Positions 8,510-17,758 of a stretch of DNA of 33,274 nucleotides are shown piece after piece; the stretch's first letter is position 1; every line of letters begins with the position of its first letter. This DNA comes from an uncultured beta proteobacterium (GTDB lineage: Bacteria > Pseudomonadota > Gammaproteobacteria > Burkholderiales > Burkholderiaceae_C): contig CAITXW010000395.1 of NCBI GenBank assembly GCA_903896425.1, positions 1 through 33,274 on the forward strand, in the 5' to 3' direction. The notes beneath the pieces are model-generated. The model was given only the letters and a program-made list of their open reading frames with translations, was not told where the DNA came from and did not search any database. The position numbers and the translations under genes are program-made.

Positions 8510-9635
8510 AACGGTCCGTCATCAAGCGCTGGAACAGTCCGCCTGGCAGGCGCGCCACTTGGCCTTCGAGTTCGAGTGCCATCAATTGCGCTTGCAGATC
8601 GGCCATGTCCAGACCGCAGCGGGCTTGCAGTGCGTCGAGCCCGACCGGGTCAAATCCGAGGAAATCGAGCAGGCCCTGTGCCGGCGTTGACAGGTCATCG
8701 CGCGCAGGGGCATCGGCCGGGCTGTCGATCTTCATTTCTTCGAGCACATCCTGCACCGACTCCACCAGCTTGGCGCCCTGCTTGATCAGCGCGTGGCAGC
8801 CACGCGCCTGCGTCAAGTGGATCGAGCCGGGAATGGCAAACACATCCTTGCCTTGCTCGGTGCTCAGGCGCGCGGTGATCAGCGAGCCAGATTTCAGCGC
8901 GGCTTCGACCACCAGCGTGCCCTGCGCCAGACCCGCGATGATGCGATTGCGGCGCGGAAAGTTGGCGCTCAGCGGCGGTGTACCCAGCGGGTATTCACTC
9001 ACCAGCAGGCCGTTGCGTGCAATGCGCTGCGCCAGTTCCCGGTGCCGTCGCGGGTAAACCTGGTCCAGCCCGGTGCCGACCACGGCAACCGTTGCCAGCC
9101 GCTGCGTGTCGGGCGCAACGCTCTCAAGTGCGCCCTCGTGGGCAGCACCATCGATGCCCAGCGCCAGACCCGACACCACGGTCAGGCCGGCCTGGCCCAG
9201 CGCGCGGGCAAAGTTTCTTGCGTTGGCGACGCCCTGCGGGCTCGGGTTGCGGCTACCGACCACGGCGATGCTCTGTGTCAACTCTGCCAAAGTTGCTTGG
9301 CCCATCAGGTACAGAATCAGCGGCGGGTCATCGATGCGCAGCAGCGAAGCCGGGTAATCGGCATCGCCCAGCACCACGATGCGGCGTGCGACGCCATCGG
9401 TTTGGGCTGTCTGCAGCCAGTTCCAGGTTCGTGTCAGCAGTGGGGCCAGTTGATCGGGTTCGCTGCGCAGCGCATCAACTTGCGCCGCCGACAGCAACTG
9501 CCGCAAAGCCGCAGTCGGTTGCTGCCACAGGGTTTGTGGCAGTCCGAAGGCGGCCAGCAGTTTGCGTGCGCCTTCGTTGCCGATGCCGGGCGTCAGCGTC
9601 AGGCGCAACCAGGCGCCGAGTTCAGCGCGTTCCAT
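8508..9635 (-). CDS. dprA: DNA-processing protein DprA
   Basis: 375 residues, normal for the family. DprA binds incoming single-stranded DNA and loads RecA during natural transformation. A helical SAM/HhH-like N-terminus (about 1-60, with LTPGIGNEGARKLLAAFG) precedes a Rossmann-fold core (about 80-290). The core has GSRNPSPQG (127-135), SGLALGIDGAAHEGAL (155-170), GTGLDQVYPRRH (187-198), the SEYPLGTPP and NFPRRNRIIAGL segments, and EAALKSGSLITAR. A winged-helix DprA C-terminal domain covers about 310-370. The gene sits 22 bases after the LysM-protein gene on the same strand, a pairing I recall as common in Burkholderiales. Presence of dprA alone does not show the strain is competent. Confidence 0.96.
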   Translation of the reverse strand: MERAELGAWLRLTLTPGIGNEGARKLLAAFGLPQTLWQQPTAALRQLLSAAQVDALRSEPDQLAPLLTRTWNWLQTAQTDGVARRIVVLGDADYPASLLRIDDPPLILYLMGQATLAELTQSIAVVGSRNPSPQGVANARNFARALGQAGLTVVSGLALGIDGAAHEGALESVAPDTQRLATVAVVGTGLDQVYPRRHRELAQRIARNGLLVSEYPLGTPPLSANFPRRNRIIAGLAQGTLVVEAALKSGSLITARLSTEQGKDVFAIPGSIHLTQARGCHALIKQGAKLVESVQDVLEEMKIDSPADAPARDDLSTPAQGLLDFLGFDPVGLDALQARCGLDMADLQAQLMALELEGQVARLPGGLFQRLMTDR

Positions 9636-9657
9636 GGCTGGCTCGCCGGCGCTGTCC

Positions 9658-10908
9658 TCAGCGCGGGTTGACCAGCCGGTCGCCGACTTTGACGCCGTCT
9701 GTTATTTCGAGAATCAATCCGTAGGACAGCTTCTCGTAGGTACTAAATACCATCAGCAGGCCGTTGCGTTCCTCGGGCAGCATGATCTCGGCGCGCGCCG
9801 GGTCGGTCGGGTCGATCACGCGTTTGCCGCCTTTGAGGATGGCCAGCACGTGGCCGACTTCCATGCCGTCACGCGTGCCGCGGTTGAGGGTGACGACCTG
9901 ATTCTGTCCGGCGATCGCCACGGCATTGCCGTAGATCGAGACGATGCGGGCGTCGACCGCTTTGCCAGGCGCGCGTGGCACATAACTTTGGTAGTTGCGT
10001 GCGGGCTCGGGCAGCAGCCGGTCGCCAACGCGGACTTCTTCCTTTGCCGCCACGATATCGATGGTGGCGGGAACCAGGTCAGTCTGCGTCTTGCCGTCCT
10101 GGCTTGTTGACTGCTGGGTCGATTCGCTGCGCACCAATAGCGCCTTGCCGACATACGGTGCTTCAAAACCCAGCACCTCGCCGGTCAGCGGGTCCATCAG
10201 CGGTTTTGCATCGCGAAACAGGCGAAACGCCTTCTGCGCCTTGGTTGGCTCGTCGATGAGGGCGGCGTCACCTTGGCTGCGCGCGTAAGCGCGGTCGCCA
10301 CGGCTGAGCAGCACACGGCCGTCCTGCGTTGCGACGATGCGCGGCGCCATGCGCAGTCCATTCTCGTCAACCAGCACGGGGCCGGCAAGAAAGGGCTCCA
10401 GCATATGGGCGCTCAAGGTTGGCAAGGCGTCGCTTGGCAAACTTTCCGAGCGCACGCGGGGTGACAGTCGAACGGTACTGATTGCTGCCATGGCGGCGCT
10501 TTCAGCCGCCTCGGCGGGGGTCTGCTTGGTGCTCAGAACGGCGCGCCCGTCCTTTTTTTCGAGGTAAAGCGTTTGTCCCGGGTAAATCAGGTGCGGGTTC
10601 TTGATTTCTTCCAGATTCATGCCCCAGAGTTCGGGCCAGCGCCACGGACTCTTGAGGAACAGCCCCGAGATCGCCCACAGCGTATCGCCGCGTTGAACCG
10701 TGTGCTGGCTGGGTGCGTTGGCCGCGAGTTCGGCCAGGGGCACACCGGCCTGTGCGGTCTTGCTGGCCGTCGCTTGCTGATCCGGTGTTATGGGAAAGTT
10801 TTGGGCCCAGGCAGCGGGGGCCATTGCCAACGTGCAGCTTAAAACTGCCAGCGCAACGCCAAGCGTCCCGGGTGTTCGCTTGAATCTTTCCGTCATTGTG
10901 TTTGTCAT
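9658..10908 (-). CDS. Exported LysM-domain protein
   Basis: 416 residues from the chosen ATG at 10908; the ORF-track start at 10974 is TTG with no ribosome site, and an ATG at 10896 is also possible. A signal peptide is visible (hydrophobic core about 15-30, probable cleavage after AWA at 35). A single LysM domain follows (about 68-117, HTVQRGDTLWAISGLFL to IYPGQTLYL), which would bind peptidoglycan. The remaining ~300 residues contain no domain I recognise but resemble the conserved partner of LysM proteins encoded next to dprA and def in Burkholderiales. Its likely place is the periplasm, attached to the cell wall. The gene is divergent from def and probably co-transcribed with dprA. The exact role is unknown. 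Confidence 0.85.
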   Translation of the reverse strand: MTNTMTERFKRTPGTLGVALAVLSCTLAMAPAAWAQNFPITPDQQATASKTAQAGVPLAELAANAPSQHTVQRGDTLWAISGLFLKSPWRWPELWGMNLEEIKNPHLIYPGQTLYLEKKDGRAVLSTKQTPAEAAESAAMAAISTVRLSPRVRSESLPSDALPTLSAHMLEPFLAGPVLVDENGLRMAPRIVATQDGRVLLSRGDRAYARSQGDAALIDEPTKAQKAFRLFRDAKPLMDPLTGEVLGFEAPYVGKALLVRSESTQQSTSQDGKTQTDLVPATIDIVAAKEEVRVGDRLLPEPARNYQSYVPRAPGKAVDARIVSIYGNAVAIAGQNQVVTLNRGTRDGMEVGHVLAILKGGKRVIDPTDPARAEIMLPEERNGLLMVFSTYEKLSYGLILEITDGVKVGDRLVNPR

Positions 10909-10980
10909 GATTGGTTGCACTGAAATTGCCAATAAACAAGCCGCGATTCTGCACGCAAGCCATTGATCGGGCAACGGCTT

Positions 10981-10989
10981 TGGTATAGA
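10981..10989 (+). promoter_or_regulatory. Possible extended -10 promoter for def-fmt
   Basis: TGGTATAGA fits an extended -10 element (TG-N-TATAAT with two mismatches), about 108 bases upstream of the def ATG. A TTGATC lies 15 bases before the -10 hexamer, slightly too close for a standard -35. This is a weak sequence-only prediction. Confidence 0.3.
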
Positions 10990-11097
10990 AGCGCGGCCAG
11001 AGCGCCGAAAAGTGGCGAAAATAGCGACATCCTGAAACCTCGTGTGGCAGACTCACCCTGCACACTGTGCGTAAGCTGTTCCTTTACTGACAACCCC

Positions 11098-11607
11098 ATG
11101 GCTCTACTCCAGATTCTCCGTTACCCTGATCCCCGCTTGCACACGGTGGCCAAGCCTGTCGCTTCGGTTGACACCCGCATCCAGACGCTGATCACCGATA
11201 TGCTGCAAACCATGTACGACGCCAAGGGCATCGGGCTGGCGGCAACGCAGGTTGATGTGCACGAACGCCTTATTGTGATGGATGTATCGGAAGAGCGTGA
11301 TCAGCCGCTCATTTTGATCAATCCGCAGCTGGTCTGGACCAGCGCCGAGACCCATCTTAACGAGGAAGGCTGCCTCTCGGTGCCCGGCATCTACGACGGC
11401 GTCGAGCGCTTTGACGCGGTCACGGTCAGCGCGCTGGACGCGCAAGGCGTCTCCCGCGTTGTTGAGTCGCAGGACCTGCTGGCGGTGTGTATTCAGCATG
11501 AGATGGACCATTTGATGGGCAAGGTTTTTGTCGAATACCTCTCGCCGCTGAAACGCAACCGGATCAAGAAGAAGATGCTAAAGGCCCAGCGCGAGGAAGC
11601 GCAGTGA
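11098..11607 (+). CDS. def: Peptide deformylase
   Basis: 169 residues. It removes the formyl group from the N-terminal methionine of new proteins. All three family motifs are present: GIGLAATQV (44-52), EGCLSVP (90-96) with metal ligand C92, and QHEMDHL (133-139) with metal ligands H134 and H138 and catalytic E135. I chose the ATG at 11098, giving [14 protein letters not shown], the usual family N-terminus; the longer ORF start would add an unrelated extension. The stop overlaps the GTG of fmt by four bases (GTGA), the classic def-fmt pairing in which the two enzymes act at opposite ends of the formyl-Met cycle. Confidence 0.97.
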   Translation: MALLQILRYPDPRLHTVAKPVASVDTRIQTLITDMLQTMYDAKGIGLAATQVDVHERLIVMDVSEERDQPLILINPQLVWTSAETHLNEEGCLSVPGIYDGVERFDAVTVSALDAQGVSRVVESQDLLAVCIQHEMDHLMGKVFVEYLSPLKRNRIKKKMLKAQREEAQ

Positions 11608-12575
11608 GGCTGATTTTTGCCGGGACGCCGGAATTCTCCCGCGTTGCGCTCGAGCACCTGCATGCCGCCGGGCACGAGATTGCACTGGTGTTGACACAGC
11701 CGGATCGCCCGGCCGGGCGCGGCATGAAACTGCACGCCTCTGCTGTCAAGCAGTTTGCGCTCGAAAAGGGGCTGCCGATTGCCCAGCCGCGCAGCCTGCG
11801 TCTGGACGGCAAGTTCCCGGATGACGCGGCGGCTGCGCAAGCCGCTTTGCTGGCCGCCAATGCCGAAGCGATGGTGGTGGCAGCCTACGGCCTGATCCTG
11901 CCGCAGTGGGTACTCAACGTGCCAGTTCGGGGGTGCTTCAATATCCACGCCTCGATCCTGCCGCGCTGGCGCGGTGCGGCGCCGATTCAGCGCGCGATTG
12001 AAGCGGGTGATGCCGAGACGGGCGTCACCATCATGCAGATGGACGCCGGTCTGGATACCGGCGACATGCTGCTGGCGCATACAACGGAAATTCTGGTCAG
12101 CGACACCGCTGGCAGCCTGCAGGACCGGCTGGCCGTGCTCGGTGCCCGGCTCATGCTGCTGGCGCTGGAAGTGGCTTCTGTCAATGCCCTGAAACCGATC
12201 AAGCAACAGAGCGAAGCGGTGACTTACGCGCACAAAATCGACAAGGCGCAAGCGGCGATCGATTGGACGCAGGATGCGCACCTGATTGCGCGCCGGGTGC
12301 GTGCCTTCAATCCCGCCCCCGGCGCCAGTGTTGTGTTGCAGGGCGAGACGCTCAAAGTCTGGCGTGCCCAGGCGCTGGCGGGTAAGCCTCCTGCTGATGT
12401 TGCAGGTGGAACCGTGCTGGCCGTCAGCGCCGAGGCGATTGTGGTGGCGGCACTGGACTCGATGCTGGCCATTACGGAGTTGCAGCGTCCCGGCGCCAAG
12501 CGCCTGAGCGCAGCCGACTTTCTGCGCGGCTTTGATCTGCGCGCTGGCATGGTCTTTGAAATGAGTTCGCGCTAG
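11604..12575 (+). CDS. fmt: Methionyl-tRNA formyltransferase
   Basis: 323 residues, full length. It formylates initiator Met-tRNA with 10-formyl-THF. The N-terminal catalytic domain has [12 protein letters not shown], the formyl-THF site region [20 protein letters not shown] with N113 and H115, and DTGDML with D151. The C-terminal domain (about 205-315) follows with [14 protein letters not shown] and [11 protein letters not shown]. The start is GTG, overlapping the def stop by four bases, so translation is coupled. The stop codon in turn overlaps the GTG of azlC by one base, placing azlCD in the same translated string. Confidence 0.97.
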   Translation: MRLIFAGTPEFSRVALEHLHAAGHEIALVLTQPDRPAGRGMKLHASAVKQFALEKGLPIAQPRSLRLDGKFPDDAAAAQAALLAANAEAMVVAAYGLILPQWVLNVPVRGCFNIHASILPRWRGAAPIQRAIEAGDAETGVTIMQMDAGLDTGDMLLAHTTEILVSDTAGSLQDRLAVLGARLMLLALEVASVNALKPIKQQSEAVTYAHKIDKAQAAIDWTQDAHLIARRVRAFNPAPGASVVLQGETLKVWRAQALAGKPPADVAGGTVLAVSAEAIVVAALDSMLAITELQRPGAKRLSAADFLRGFDLRAGMVFEMSSR

Positions 12576-13306
12576 TGTTTTTTCTGCGCAGCCACTACCG
12601 CCATCCAGAATTTCGGCAGGGTGCGATGGATTCGCTCACCGTGGCGCCCGGCATTGCGGCCTGGGGCCTGATGACCGGCGTGGCCATGATGAACTCTGGC
12701 ATGAGCACGGCCGAGGCGCTGCTGATGGGCCTGATCGTTTTTGCCGGCAGTTCGCAGTTGGCGGCCATTCCCCTGCTCGGTGCCGGTGCGCCGATGTGGG
12801 TGATTCTGGCCACCGGCTTTTGCGTCAATCTGCGCTTTGTGGTGTTCAGTGCGCACATGCGGCCGTATGTGATGCACCTGCCACTCTGGCAGCGGCTGCT
12901 GACGGGCTATCTCACCACCGATCTGAGCTATGTACTGTTCAGCAACCGATTCCCCCATGCTGGCAGCGATGCCGAGCAACTGCAGGCCCAGCAAGCCTAT
13001 CTGGCAGGCAATTGCGGGGTCGCTTGGGTCGCCTGGGTTGGCTGCAGTGTGATCGGTGTGGTGCTCTGCAATTTCATTCCGGCGCAATGGGGTCTGGGTT
13101 TTGCCGGCATTCTGGCCTTACTGGGCATTCTGTGTTCGCTGGCTTCGAGCCGGCTGCGCCGGGTCTCTATCGGCATTTCCGGTGCCGTGGCGGTTGCTGC
13201 ATTCGCGCTGCCGTTCAAGCTCAACATTCTGGTGGCCATCCTGGTGACGGTCCTGATCTGTCTGATGCTGGAGAACACCGTCTGGTTCAGACAGGAGCGG
13301 GCATGA
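12575..13306 (+). CDS. azlC: AzlC family branched-chain amino acid permease
   Basis: 243 residues with about six to eight membrane helices. With AzlD it forms an inner-membrane exporter of branched-chain amino acids (or analogues). Family segments are HPEFRQGAMDSLTVAPGIAAWG near the N-terminus, VFAGSSQLAAIPL and NLRFVVFSAHM. I kept the GTG start at 12575, which overlaps the last base of the fmt stop, because HPEFRQG is part of the conserved N-terminus and precedes the next ATG at 12626. A ribosome site is not obvious, consistent with coupling to fmt. The stop overlaps the azlD start (ATGA). Confidence 0.9.
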   Translation: MFFLRSHYRHPEFRQGAMDSLTVAPGIAAWGLMTGVAMMNSGMSTAEALLMGLIVFAGSSQLAAIPLLGAGAPMWVILATGFCVNLRFVVFSAHMRPYVMHLPLWQRLLTGYLTTDLSYVLFSNRFPHAGSDAEQLQAQQAYLAGNCGVAWVAWVGCSVIGVVLCNFIPAQWGLGFAGILALLGILCSLASSRLRRVSIGISGAVAVAAFALPFKLNILVAILVTVLICLMLENTVWFRQERA

Positions 13307-13653
13307 GCCTTGATGCCAATCCATGGACCATCGCAGTCATCATTGGCCTGACGCTGGTGACGGTGCTGACGCGTTCATTGTTCTTTATCTCCAGCAAGCC
13401 CTGGAAGTTGCCAATCTGGGCACAGCGCGGGCTGCAATACGCGCCGATTGCCGCGCTGGCCGGCGTTGTTGTGCCGGAAATGGTGATGACACAGGGCCAG
13501 TTGATTCATACCTTGCAGGACGCGCGGCTGTTTGCCGTGCTCGCCGGCGCCGGCTGGTTCTTCTGGCGCAAAGGCGCCGGTCAGGCGGTGCTGGGCACCA
13601 TCATTGCCGGCATGGCGGTTTATTTGCCTTTGCATCTGGGCCTGGGTTGGTAG
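13303..13653 (+). CDS. azlD: AzlD family branched-chain amino acid transport subunit
   Basis: 116 residues, the usual length. There are about three to four helices; [25 protein letters not shown] and [26 protein letters not shown] fit the family. The ATG at 13303 overlaps the azlC stop by four bases, and AGGAGCGGGC just upstream supplies a ribosome site. The longer ORF in this frame starting at 12796 is a shadow inside azlC. It is the small partner of the AzlC exporter. Confidence 0.9.
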   Translation: MSLDANPWTIAVIIGLTLVTVLTRSLFFISSKPWKLPIWAQRGLQYAPIAALAGVVVPEMVMTQGQLIHTLQDARLFAVLAGAGWFFWRKGAGQAVLGTIIAGMAVYLPLHLGLGW

Positions 13654-13674
13654 CGCCGCGCTGGCTTTTACAAT
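13647..13674 (+). promoter_or_regulatory. Candidate sigma-70 promoter for pgk
   Basis: TTGGTA and TACAAT are separated by 16 bases. The -10 matches consensus at five of six positions and the -35 at four. The -35 overlaps the azlD stop and the -10 lies 33 bases before the pgk ATG, so pgk can be expressed independently of the def-fmt-azlCD string. Confidence 0.45.
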
Positions 13675-13706
13675 CCGGACAAGCATTTTTACCAACAGGG
13701 TTTCTC

Positions 13707-14900
13707 ATGAACGCCATCCGTTTTTCCGATCTCTGCGCCCAGGGCCATGTCACTGGCAAGCGCGTCTTCATCCGTGCCGATCTCAACGTGCCGCAGGACG
13801 ACGCCGGCCACATCACCGAAGACACACGTATCCGCGCCTCCATCCCCTGCATCCGCATGGCGCTCGATGCGGGCGCCGCCGTCATGGTGACTTCACATCT
13901 GGGGCGGCCGACCGAAGGCGTTTTTACCCAAGCCGATTCACTGGCGCCAGTGGCGGCGCGTCTGGCCGAGTTGCTGGGACGCCCGGTTCCGCTGCTGCAG
14001 AACTGGGTCGATGGCGTCAGCGTTACCGCCGGTGACGTGGTGCTGCTGGAGAACTGCCGCGTCAACAAGGGCGAGAAGAAGAACAACGAGGAACTGGCGA
14101 AGAAGATGGCCGCGCTGTGCGACATCTTTGTGCACGACGCTTTCGGCACGGCGCACCGCGCCGAAGCCTCGACCTACGGCATCGCACAGTTCGCCAAAGT
14201 GGCTTGCGCCGGACCGCTGCTGGCGGCCGAGATGGACGCCATCACGCTGGCGCTGGCCAATCCGAAGCGCCCCATGGTGGCGATCGTTGCCGGCTCCAAG
14301 GTCTCGACCAAGCTCACCATCCTCAAAAGCCTGGCGAGCAAGGTCGATCAACTGATCGTCGGTGGCGGGATTGCCAACACCTTCATGCTGGCCGCTGGTC
14401 TTAAGATTGGCAAGAGCCTGGCCGAGCCCGATCTGCTCTCAGATGCCAGGGACGTGATCGAAGCCATGCGCGCACGCGGCGCGGCCGTGCCGATTCCGAC
14501 CGATGTCGTGACCGCCAAGACGTTTGCGGCTGATGCGCCGGCCACGGTCAAGGCTGCCACCGATGTCGCCGACGACGACCTGATCCTGGACATCGGCCCG
14601 CAGACGGCGGCGCTGCTGGCGGCGCAACTCAAGATGGCGGGCACCATCGTCTGGAACGGGCCGGTGGGCGTTTTCGAATTCCCCGCCTTCGAGAACGGCA
14701 CGCGTGTGATTGCGCACGCGATTGCCGAGTCCAGCGCGTTCTCAATCGCTGGCGGCGGCGACACGCTGGCCGCCATTGCGAAGTACGGAATTGAAAAGCA
14801 AATTGGCTACATCTCGACCGGCGGCGGTGCTTTCCTGGAAGTGCTTGAAGGCAAGACCCTGCCCGCGTTCGAGATCCTGACGCGCCGCGCCAGCGCCTGA
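13707..14900 (+). CDS. pgk: Phosphoglycerate kinase
   Basis: 397 residues, full length. It interconverts 1,3-bisphosphoglycerate and 3-phosphoglycerate with ATP formation, in glycolysis, gluconeogenesis or the Calvin cycle. Motifs in order: RADLNVP (23-29), SHLGRPTEG, the catalytic-domain stretch [26 protein letters not shown] with the nucleotide-domain hinge, [17 protein letters not shown], and the terminal [12 protein letters not shown] and [21 protein letters not shown] chose the ATG at 13707 (CAGGG upstream); the ORF start at 13323 lies within azlD in another frame. The pyruvate kinase gene follows after 90 bases, and fba after that, forming a lower-glycolysis cluster. Confidence 0.98.
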   Translation: MNAIRFSDLCAQGHVTGKRVFIRADLNVPQDDAGHITEDTRIRASIPCIRMALDAGAAVMVTSHLGRPTEGVFTQADSLAPVAARLAELLGRPVPLLQNWVDGVSVTAGDVVLLENCRVNKGEKKNNEELAKKMAALCDIFVHDAFGTAHRAEASTYGIAQFAKVACAGPLLAAEMDAITLALANPKRPMVAIVAGSKVSTKLTILKSLASKVDQLIVGGGIANTFMLAAGLKIGKSLAEPDLLSDARDVIEAMRARGAAVPIPTDVVTAKTFAADAPATVKAATDVADDDLILDIGPQTAALLAAQLKMAGTIVWNGPVGVFEFPAFENGTRVIAHAIAESSAFSIAGGGDTLAAIAKYGIEKQIGYISTGGGAFLEVLEGKTLPAFEILTRRASA

Positions 14901-14914
14901 AGCGGCGCGCGTCG

Positions 14915-14933
14915 CGGCGCCAGCTTGGCGCCG
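14915..14933. repeat. GC-rich hairpin between pgk and pyk
   Basis: CGGCGCCA-GCT-TGGCGCCG is an 8-base perfect stem with a 3-base loop, starting 15 bases after the pgk stop. No T-run follows, so it is not a standard terminator. It may stabilise the pgk mRNA 3' end or partly attenuate read-through into pyk (inference). Confidence 0.45.
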
Positions 14934-14990
14934 GCAGGTCGTTGCTTCCGTGTGAGAATGGCAGCTTGATTACAGACTGAGACTTCTTCC

Positions 14991-16421
14991 ATGCCCCGTC
15001 GCGCCACCAAAATCGTTGCCACTCTGGGACCCGCCTGCAGCGATCCTGTCATCCTTGAGCAGATGATTCGCGCCGGCGTCAACGTTGTGCGCCTTAATTT
15101 CAGCCATGGCACGGCACAGGACCACATCGAGCGCGCGCGCATGGTGCGCGAAGTCTCGGCGCGTGTCGGGCGCGAGGTTGCCATCATGGCCGACCTGCAA
15201 GGCCCCAAGATCCGCGTCGGGAAATTTGCGCAGGGCAAGGTGATGCTGGAACCCGGCCAGAAATTTGTGCTCGATGCGGCGCGCACCGAACTCGGCGATA
15301 TTCATGCGGTTGGTCTGGACTACAAGGCGCTGCCGCGCGAAGTCAAGGCCGGTGACGTGCTGCTGCTCAATGACGGCCTGATCGTGATCACGGTCGACGC
15401 GGTGCAGGGCGAGGCTATTCACACCACCGTCAAGCTCGGTGGCGAACTCTCCAATAACAAGGGTATCAACAAGCAAGGCGGTGGATTGACCGCGCCGGCG
15501 CTGACGGCCAAGGACATGGACGATATCCGTACCGCCATGCGCTTCCACGCCGACTACGTGGCGGTGAGCTTTCCCAAGAGTGCCACCGACATGGAGATGG
15601 CGCGCCAACTCTGCAACGTCGCGGCCGATGAGGGGCACAGGCCCGGGTTGATCGCCAAGATCGAACGCGCCGAGGCGATTCCCAAACTCGAGGAAATTCT
15701 GTTGGCCAGCGACGGCATCATGGTGGCGCGCGGCGACTTGGCGGTGGAGGTTGGCAACGCAGCGGTGCCGGCGCTGCAAAAACGCATGATCAAGCTCGCA
15801 CGCGAGCACGACAAGGTGGTGATCACGGCGACCCAGATGATGGAGTCCATGATCACGAACCCGGTGCCCACGCGCGCCGAGGTCAGTGATGTGGCCAACG
15901 CCGTGCTTGACGGCACCGATGCTGTGATGCTGTCAGCCGAGACTGCCGCCGGCAAGTACCCGCTGGAAACGGTGCAGGAGATGGCCAAGATCTGCCACGC
16001 GGCCGAGGGCGGCGAAGACTTCAAGCTCGAAGCCGACTTCACCGGCAAAACCTTTGCGCGCATCGACCAATCGATTGCCATGGGCGCGCTGTTCACCGCG
16101 CACCACCTGGGCGCCAAGGCTATCGTCGCCATGACCGACAGCGGCTCCACCGCGCTGTGGATGAGTCGGCACTTGATCCATGTGCCGATTTATGCGCTGA
16201 CCTCCAAGGTGGCAACGCAGCGCCGCATGACGCTGTACCGCAACGTGCGCCCGCTGTTCATGGACACCAGTGCCGACCGCGATACCGCGTTGGCCGAAGT
16301 TGAGAGCAATCTCAAAACCCGTGGCCTGGTGCAAACAGGGGATGTCTACGCCATCACCTGCGGCGAACCCATGGGCGCGCCGGGTGGAACCAACATGCTC
16401 AAAATTTGCCGGGTCAGTTAG
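14991..16421 (+). CDS. pyk: Pyruvate kinase
   Basis: 476 residues, in the normal range. It converts phosphoenolpyruvate and ADP to pyruvate and ATP. Motifs: TKIVATLGPAC (6-16), NVVRLNFSHG (31-40) with the substrate and potassium-site residues, MADLQGPKIRVG, the PEP/Mg site GIMVARGDLAVEVG and the active-site stretch VVITATQMMESMI. A C-terminal regulatory domain carries the usual GSTALWMSRHL region. The ATG at 14991 gives the canonical N-terminus. Whether it is allosterically activated cannot be told. It lies between pgk and fba. Confidence 0.97.
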   Translation: MPRRATKIVATLGPACSDPVILEQMIRAGVNVVRLNFSHGTAQDHIERARMVREVSARVGREVAIMADLQGPKIRVGKFAQGKVMLEPGQKFVLDAARTELGDIHAVGLDYKALPREVKAGDVLLLNDGLIVITVDAVQGEAIHTTVKLGGELSNNKGINKQGGGLTAPALTAKDMDDIRTAMRFHADYVAVSFPKSATDMEMARQLCNVAADEGHRPGLIAKIERAEAIPKLEEILLASDGIMVARGDLAVEVGNAAVPALQKRMIKLAREHDKVVITATQMMESMITNPVPTRAEVSDVANAVLDGTDAVMLSAETAAGKYPLETVQEMAKICHAAEGGEDFKLEADFTGKTFARIDQSIAMGALFTAHHLGAKAIVAMTDSGSTALWMSRHLIHVPIYALTSKVATQRRMTLYRNVRPLFMDTSADRDTALAEVESNLKTRGLVQTGDVYAITCGEPMGAPGGTNMLKICRVS

Positions 16422-16439
16422 CGCTTGTCATCGTAACGT

Positions 16440-16522
16440 GTAGCCCGTATGAAGCGCAGCGTAATACGGGGTTGCCAGCGCGGGGGTGTCCCGTATTGCG
16501 CCTTCGGCTCCATACGGGCTAC
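16440..16522. repeat. REPIN-like double palindromic repeat, copy 1
   Basis: The element has perfect 12-base outer arms (GTAGCCCGTATG at 16440 and CATACGGGCTAC at 16511). Each half also folds alone: CCCGTAT...ATACGGG at 16444-16470 and again at 16490-16517. A GTAG tetranucleotide precedes the first hairpin and its complement CTAC ends the second, the mark of REP sequences in inverted pairs (REPINs). These are non-autonomous elements thought to be moved by RAYT transposases encoded elsewhere. A second copy in this window at about 32136 has identical outer arms. It sits between pyk and fba. Confidence 0.85.
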
Positions 16523-16605
16523 AGACTGCGCGTAGTTGACTATTCCCCAGACGGTAAAATTCACCCAAGTTACCGACCGATTACCAACTTTTGAAGGATT
16601 CCATC

Positions 16606-17670
16606 ATGGCTCTTGTTTCCATGCGCGAACTGCTTGACCATGCCGCTACCAATGGCTACGGCATTCCGGCTTTCAATGTCAACAACCTGGAGCAGGTACA
16701 GGCCGTCATGGCCGCAGCCGAGGAGGTTGGCGCGCCGGTCATCCTGCAGGCCAGCGCGGGTGCCCGCAAGTATGCGGGTGAGTCCTTCATCAAGCATTTG
16801 ATTCTGGCCGCGGTCGAGGCCTATCCGCATATTCCGCTGGTCATGCACCAGGACCACGGTCAAAACCCCGACGTTTGCCAGGGCGCGATCAACCTGGGTT
16901 TCAGCTCGGTCATGATGGACGGCTCGCTGATGGCCGACGGCAAGACCATTGCCAGCTACGAGTACAACGTCGAAGTCACGCGCAAGGTGGTCGATCTGGC
17001 GCACGCCACTGGCGTTACCGTGGAAGGCGAACTCGGCTGCCTGGGCAGTCTGGAAACCATGAAGGGTGACAAGGAAGACGGACACGGCACCGATGCCACC
17101 ATGACGCGCGAACAGATGCTGACCGACCCCGAGCAAGCGGCTGATTTCGTCAAGCGCACCCAGCTTGATGCGCTGGCGATTGCCATCGGCACCAGCCACG
17201 GCGCCTACAAGTTCACGCGCAAGCCCACTGGCGACATCCTGGCGATTGACCGCGTCAAGCAGATCAACCAGCGCATTCCCAACACGCATCTGGTGATGCA
17301 TGGCTCCAGCAGCGTGCCGCAGGATCTGCTGGCCATCATCCGCGAGTTCGGTGGTGACATGAAGGAAACCTACGGCGTGCCGGTCGAGGAAATCCAGAAG
17401 GCGATCAAGTTCGGCGTGCGCAAGATCAACATCGACACCGATATCCGCCTGGCCATGACCGGCGCGGTGCGCAAGTACATGGTGCAGAACCCGGACAAGT
17501 TCGACATGCGCGATTGGCTCAAGCCTGCGCGCGAGGCTGCCAAGCAGATCTGCAAGCAGCGTTACCTGGAGTTCGGTTGCGAAGGCCAGGCCGGCAAGAT
17601 CAAAGGCTACAGTCTGTCGGTTGTGGCCGGTCAATACGCAAGAGGTGAGCTAGCGCAAGTTGTGCAGTAA
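16606..17670 (+). CDS. fba: Class II fructose-bisphosphate aldolase, Calvin-cycle subtype
   Basis: 354 residues, matching the Calvin-type class II aldolases (CbbA-like). It cleaves or forms fructose-1,6-bisphosphate; a divalent metal is required. HQDHG (81-85) provides the catalytic Asp and a zinc-binding His. [23 protein letters not shown], the HGSSSVPQ loop and [18 protein letters not shown] also match. I chose the ATG at 16606 with GAAGGA upstream; the ORF-track start 15 bases earlier overlaps that ribosome site. TTGACT and TAAAAT occur upstream but only 13 bases apart, too close for a promoter. A strong terminator follows. Confidence 0.97.
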   Translation: MALVSMRELLDHAATNGYGIPAFNVNNLEQVQAVMAAAEEVGAPVILQASAGARKYAGESFIKHLILAAVEAYPHIPLVMHQDHGQNPDVCQGAINLGFSSVMMDGSLMADGKTIASYEYNVEVTRKVVDLAHATGVTVEGELGCLGSLETMKGDKEDGHGTDATMTREQMLTDPEQAADFVKRTQLDALAIAIGTSHGAYKFTRKPTGDILAIDRVKQINQRIPNTHLVMHGSSSVPQDLLAIIREFGGDMKETYGVPVEEIQKAIKFGVRKINIDTDIRLAMTGAVRKYMVQNPDKFDMRDWLKPAREAAKQICKQRYLEFGCEGQAGKIKGYSLSVVAGQYARGELAQVVQ

Positions 17671-17688
17671 GCATCGTTGCGATAATGC

Positions 17689-17726
17689 AGGCCTGCCACG
17701 GTTGAACCACCGTCGCAGGCCTTTTT
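17689..17726 (+). terminator. Rho-independent terminator after fba
   Basis: Arms AGGCCTGC (17689-17696) and GCAGGCCT (17715-17722) pair perfectly, with a further inner pairing of ACGG and CCGT, and the stem runs into TTTTT. It starts 18 bases after the fba stop and separates fba from purC. Confidence 0.9.
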
Positions 17727-17758
17727 CATTCTGTTCCCTTCACGCCTGATTGCCTGCC

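Noticed and set aside
13323-13706. Upstream extension of the pgk reading frame
   Set aside because: It lies inside azlD in another frame; the canonical pgk N-terminus begins at the ATG at 13707.
14915-14933. Hairpin after pgk as an intrinsic terminator
   Set aside because: Strong stem but no T-run; listed as a hairpin only.
16536-16560. TTGACT and TAAAAT as a promoter for fba
   Set aside because: Spacing is only 13 bases, too short for sigma-70.
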